Source: Hyphomicrobiales bacterium (lineage in GTDB: Bacteria > Pseudomonadota > Alphaproteobacteria > Rhizobiales > Beijerinckiaceae). From it: a DNA stretch of 64,000 nucleotides. Shown here piece after piece: positions 59,781 through 64,000 of the stretch (positions are counted from its first letter, which is position 1; every line of letters starts with the position of its first letter). The translations under genes were made by a program, and so were the position numbers. The notes under the pieces are model-generated. The model saw only the letters and a list, made by a program, of their open reading frames with translations. It searched no databases and had not been told where the DNA came from. The stretch is taken from NCBI GenBank assembly GCA_028290285.1, contig JAQGKD010000072.1:30929-94928 (forward strand), read 5' to 3'.

Positions 59781-61640
59781 CTAGCAGGCTTGTCCGCGCT
59801 CCCGCAGCTTGGCCAGGATGATGTCAGCCAGATCGGAGGGCGTTGTCCCCTCCGTCCGCAGGTGCATCTCGGCTGCCTCGGGCGCCTCATAGGGACTGTC
59901 GATGCCCGTGAAATTCGGGATCGCACCGCTTTTAGCTCGTGCATAGAGGCCCTTGGGGTCGCGGCGCACGCATTCGTCGATTGACGTGTCGACGAAGACT
60001 TCCAGGAACTCACCCGGCGCGCACAGGTCCCGTATGGCCTGCCGCTCGTTGCGAAACGGCGACACGAACGCGCAGAGCACGATCATTCCGGCATCGACGA
60101 AAAGCTTCGCGACCTCGCCTGCCCTGCGGATGTTCTCGACACGGTCCGCATCCGTGAAACCGAGGTCGTGATTCAGGCCGTGCCGAAGATTGTCGCCGTC
60201 GAGCGTATAGGTGCGCCGTCCGGCCAGATGGAGTCTCTGCTCGACGAGTTTGGCGATGGACGACTTTCCGGAACCCGGCAGGCCCGTGAACCAGAGCACC
60301 ATGGGCGCCTGTCCGTTCTGCTCGGCCCGCGCAGCCTTGTCGATCAGCATGTCCTCACGGTGCACATTCGTTGCGCGCCGCAGGGCGAACTTGATCATGC
60401 CCGCGCCGGCGGTACGGTTGGTGAAGCGATCCACCAGGATGAAAGCGCCCGTGGCGCGGTTCTCCTCATAGGGATCGAAGGCCACGGGAACCGCCGTCGC
60501 GAGGTGGCACAGCGCAATGCCGTTCATCTCGACGCGGCGCACCGGCTGCGGCTCCAGCGTGTTCACGTCGATGCCGTGCCGGATGCCGGTGATCGACGCG
60601 CTCGTCCAGAGATTGCCCGCCCGCAGGAGATATTGCCGCCCCTGAAACAGCGGTTCCTCATTCGTCCAGAGAATATGTGCGGCGAACTGGTCCGCCACCA
60701 CCGGCCGGCGATCCCCGGCACAAAGCATGTCGCCCCGCGCAAGATCGATTTCCTCGGCGAGGCAGAGCGTCACAGCCTCCCCTGCGACCGCGCTATCCTG
60801 GGCGCCTCCGGGGCCAAGGATCGAGGCGACGCGGCTCGCTTTGCCCGACGCGGCGAGCACGATCGGCTCATTCACGCCGATACGCCCCGAGGAGATGGTG
60901 CCCGACACGCCGCGAAAATCGGCGTCGGGACGGTTGACCCATTGCACCGACATTCGGAACGGCGCGGTGGTCGCATCCCGCTCCACGTCCACACTCTCGA
61001 GATGGGTTATCAGCGCCGGTCCCTTGTACCAGGGGGCGTGCGCCGACCGTGCCACGACATTGTCGCCATGGCGCGCGGAAACGGGAATGGCGGCGATGGC
61101 CCGAAAGCCGAGCGTATCCGCGAAGACCTCGTAGTCGCGCACGATCTGGTCGAACACGTCCTCCGACCAGCCGACGAGATCCATCTTGTTGACGACGAGG
61201 ACAACATGCCCGATGCCCAGCAGCGCGCAGATATGCGTGTGCCGCCGCGTCTGCGTCAGCACGCCCTTGCGCGCATCGATCAGCACCAGCGCAAGATCGG
61301 AGTTGGACGCGCCCGTCGCCATGTTGCGCGTATATTGCTCATGTCCCGGCGCATCGGCGACGACGAAGGAGCGGTTCGCCGTAGCGAAGAAGCGGTAAGC
61401 CACATCGATCGTGATCCCCTGTTGCCGCTCCGCCTCCAGCCCATCCACCAGAAGCGCGAGATCGGGTTCCGCGCCCGTCCTCCCATGCCGGCGGCTGTCC
61501 TCGACCAGCGCGGCCAGCACATCGTCTGGGATCAACCCGCAATCCCTGAGAATGCGCCCGATCAGGCTCGACTTGCCGTCGTCGACAGAGCCGCATGTGA
61601 GGATGCGCAACAGGCCGCGCGGTTCGGATGCTTCGGTCAA
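59781..61640 (-). CDS. cysNC: Bifunctional sulfate adenylyltransferase subunit 1/APS kinase (CysN/C, NodQ-like)
   Basis: [43 protein letters not shown] kinase [21 protein letters not shown]. Confidence 0.95.
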   Translation of the reverse strand: MTEASEPRGLLRILTCGSVDDGKSSLIGRILRDCGLIPDDVLAALVEDSRRHGRTGAEPDLALLVDGLEAERQQGITIDVAYRFFATANRSFVVADAPGHEQYTRNMATGASNSDLALVLIDARKGVLTQTRRHTHICALLGIGHVVLVVNKMDLVGWSEDVFDQIVRDYEVFADTLGFRAIAAIPVSARHGDNVVARSAHAPWYKGPALITHLESVDVERDATTAPFRMSVQWVNRPDADFRGVSGTISSGRIGVNEPIVLAASGKASRVASILGPGGAQDSAVAGEAVTLCLAEEIDLARGDMLCAGDRRPVVADQFAAHILWTNEEPLFQGRQYLLRAGNLWTSASITGIRHGIDVNTLEPQPVRRVEMNGIALCHLATAVPVAFDPYEENRATGAFILVDRFTNRTAGAGMIKFALRRATNVHREDMLIDKAARAEQNGQAPMVLWFTGLPGSGKSSIAKLVEQRLHLAGRRTYTLDGDNLRHGLNHDLGFTDADRVENIRRAGEVAKLFVDAGMIVLCAFVSPFRNERQAIRDLCAPGEFLEVFVDTSIDECVRRDPKGLYARAKSGAIPNFTGIDSPYEAPEAAEMHLRTEGTTPSDLADIILAKLRERGQAC

Positions 61641-62533
61641 AAGTAGCCATCCCGCTTCTTGCGCTCCATCGATGCCTCCGCATCGCCGTCGATCAGGCGC
61701 CCTTGGCGTTCCGACGTGCGGGACGTCAGCATTTCCACGACGATGGCTTCGAGCGTCTCGGCCTGCGACTCGATCGCGCCCGACAAAGGGTAGCAGCCCA
61801 GCGTCCGGAACCTCACGCAGCGCATGACAGGCGTCTCTCCCGGCTCCAGCGGCAACCGCTCGTCATCCACCATGATCCACGTGCCGCCGCGCTTCACGAC
61901 CGGGCGCGGCCGGGCGAAATAGAGCGGCACTACGGGAATGCGCTGCGCCAGCACATAGGCCCACACATCCGCCTCCGTCCAGTTGGACAGCGGGAAGACG
62001 CGCATCGACTCCCCTTGCCGGATCTGCGTGTTCCAGAGGCTCCAGAGTTCGGGGCGCTGGTCGCGGGGGTTCCAGCTGTGGCCCGCGCCGCGAAACGAGA
62101 AGATGCGCTCCTTGGCTCTGCTCTTCTCCTCGTCGCGTCGGGCGCCGCCGAGCGCGGCGTCGAACCCATGCGCATCGAGCGCCTCACGCAGCGCCTCGGT
62201 CTTCATGATTTGGGTATGCAGCGCCGAGCCCGACGCCACCGGCCCTACGCCCTGCCGCACGCCGTCTGCGTTCACATGGACGATAAGCCGGACGCCCGGC
62301 ATCCGAGCCACCTCATCCCGAAACGCGATCATCTCCCGGAACTTCCACGTCGTATCGACATGCAGAAGCGGAAACGGCAAAAACCCCGGCGCGAATGCCT
62401 TGCGCGCGAGATGAAGCATCACGCTCGAATCCTTGCCGATGGAATAGAGCATCACGGGATTGCGAAACGCCGCCGCCACCTCGCGGATAATCCCGATCGC
62501 CTCGGCTTCCAGCTGGCGCAGGTGCGGCGTCAT
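61637..62533 (-). CDS. cysD: Sulfate adenylyltransferase subunit 2 (CysD)
   Basis: [60 protein letters not shown] overlap with cysNC. Confidence 0.95.
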   Translation of the reverse strand: MTPHLRQLEAEAIGIIREVAAAFRNPVMLYSIGKDSSVMLHLARKAFAPGFLPFPLLHVDTTWKFREMIAFRDEVARMPGVRLIVHVNADGVRQGVGPVASGSALHTQIMKTEALREALDAHGFDAALGGARRDEEKSRAKERIFSFRGAGHSWNPRDQRPELWSLWNTQIRQGESMRVFPLSNWTEADVWAYVLAQRIPVVPLYFARPRPVVKRGGTWIMVDDERLPLEPGETPVMRCVRFRTLGCYPLSGAIESQAETLEAIVVEMLTSRTSERQGRLIDGDAEASMERKKRDGYF

Positions 62534-62816
62534 GTGTCTCTCTAGGACGGGTGGAGCGAGCGCGCCTTCTACCACAGAATACCCACAGAAAGAACCGCCC
62601 GTGGTGAGTTTTCACGCGCGGGAGGGCGGCTGTTCTATTTGAACTATTAGGTTGCGTAAATATAGATTTTGTATAACAGCCCGGCAGCGCTGGATTTCCA
62701 GGCTAGCGCCGCCAGACTGATGAAATCGCGCCCGGGCTGGGTCCGGGAGCAGACGCTGGAGCGAAAGCGAAGCACGCCGGGGGGTCGACCGAGCGGCTCC
62801 GCGCGAGCCTACAGGG

Positions 62817-63521
62817 TCAAACGCCGGCGTTTGCCCTGAACTTGGTGATGTACGCCCAGTCCGTACTGTCATTGGCACCTATGAAATAGACAGCCTGATA
62901 CCATCTTGGAAGAAGGTTCGAAATCTTCCTGGCTGCCGCTTTTGCCTCGATCGCGTTCAGATTAGCCAACTCCGCGCCCGCGTTCTGGAGGTTGGTCAAT
63001 AGAGTCTGTACTTTCGTTGAGGTGCGTTTGTTCTGTATTTTGGTTTGCACTACTCCATCCAAAGACAATGTGGAGGAACCCGTATAAAAATATTCAACTC
63101 TTCGGTAATTATCTTTGTAGAGAGGTTCAAGATAAGCGGAAATAACTGCATAACGAGTATTATATGGCTTGTAGTTGAAATTATTTACAATCTCCTCCGA
63201 GGGATAATTACTGGGTAAACCTACGCTCGAAGCCAAGGCAACAACAAAATCCGTCCCATACGAATGAATAATATCCCACGGGTGATCCGCGAAATAAGCC
63301 ACAATGACATCGTACTTCTCGTCTGCGACATACTTGGCGACCGCCTTGTAAGCAGCATTGAAGTGGCTTTCGGCTATGACCCAAGGCCGCCAATTGATCG
63401 TTCGCGGACTCGCGCCGGTGCCGGTCGCGACACTTGGGTTCGTCTGGGCCTGCACGGCATTCAGCCAGGCGCTCGATGCGCCAGCGTTCGGAGTGGGGGT
63501 TGTCGCAACTGCACTGATCAT
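62817..63521 (-). CDS. Unknown 234-aa protein, low-GC, sharing promoter element and N-terminal motif with the 43.5/45.2-kb pair
   Basis: Low-GC ORF; AESHFNAAYKAVAKYVADE resembles EEKYVDAHYMAIARFALNE and EAEYTEAHYWAIVKYLQDQ. Confidence 0.75.
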   Translation of the reverse strand: MISAVATTPTPNAGASSAWLNAVQAQTNPSVATGTGASPRTINWRPWVIAESHFNAAYKAVAKYVADEKYDVIVAYFADHPWDIIHSYGTDFVVALASSVGLPSNYPSEEIVNNFNYKPYNTRYAVISAYLEPLYKDNYRRVEYFYTGSSTLSLDGVVQTKIQNKRTSTKVQTLLTNLQNAGAELANLNAIEAKAAARKISNLLPRWYQAVYFIGANDSTDWAYITKFRANAGV

Positions 63522-63621
63522 AAATTTCCCCGATTTATTCTAGCAATTAAAATTAACCCGGCGAAGGCCTGCCGTAACAGGAGACGGCTGACATAAGTTC
63601 CGGCGAAGTCGAGTTTGTCGA

Positions 63622-63639
63622 CAATGTAAGAATTGTAAG
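63622..63639 (-). promoter_or_regulatory. Tandem element copy 3: CTTACAATTCTTACATTG (minus strand)
   Basis: 18/18 identity to copy 1; ends 100 nt upstream of the start codon at 63521. Confidence 0.75.
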
Positions 63640-63921
63640 CGTTTCGGAAGCGCTACGTTTGGGAATGAAGCGCGCCTCAATTGTGCCAGCGCCTTAGCTC
63701 TCCAGCGCCGATCTTTACGACCGGCCGTGACCTGAATAAAACACGTGTGCAATCAACGGAAGGGGATGGCGCAACGGAACGGAAGAACGAAAGCAGCAAT
63801 CGCCTGTCTTTCGGGCAAAACATCCATCGCCCAAGGGGTGGAAAGCGGCAAGTGGTCACCCACCCGGCGGCCACACAGTCTTCGATGGAATTCCAGAAAC
63901 CGGCCTTTTTCAGGGGCTTCT

Positions 63922-63997
<76 letters not shown>

Positions 63998-64000
63998 ATC

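Overview
High-GC alphaproteobacterial chromosome segment, probably Hyphomicrobiales (inferred from gene content). No rRNA, CRISPR array, phage or recognisable transposase was seen. Left to right: alaS 3' end; DUF1328 and UspA genes; SixA-like phosphatase; YcjX/YcjF-like pair; ferredoxin reductase and 2Fe-2S ferredoxin; a lone HPt protein divergent from a giant (1413 aa) coiled-coil membrane protein resembling rhizobial Growth Pole Ring (GPR/RgsE) proteins; an Mce/Mla-type lipid transport operon; XRE-cupin regulator, acyltransferase and EamA permease; cytochromes c; rhodanese and split chromate transporter; a roughly 18 kb catabolic block (carbamoylase/allantoinase-like enzymes, LysR, HyuA/HyuB, ABC transporter, SDR, class II aldolase, FAH hydrolase, amidohydrolase, CHAD/CYTH, TctC, TPP enzyme); a low-GC islet with two large paralogous unknown proteins; YihY; a second amidohydrolase/TctC pair; a hybrid kinase and dual-domain KaiC-like operon; Cache and MCP genes; CysD/CysNC; another low-GC unknown gene; tRNA-Lys(CTT). 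The most striking observation is a nearly identical 18-bp tandem element (CTTACAATTCTTACATTG) found 97-102 bp upstream of the start codons of three low-GC unknown genes, two adjacent and one about 18 kb away on the opposite strand. The three proteins share an N-terminal architecture, suggesting a co-regulated, apparently undescribed gene family. All identifications come from reading the sequence and recalled family motifs; no database search was run.
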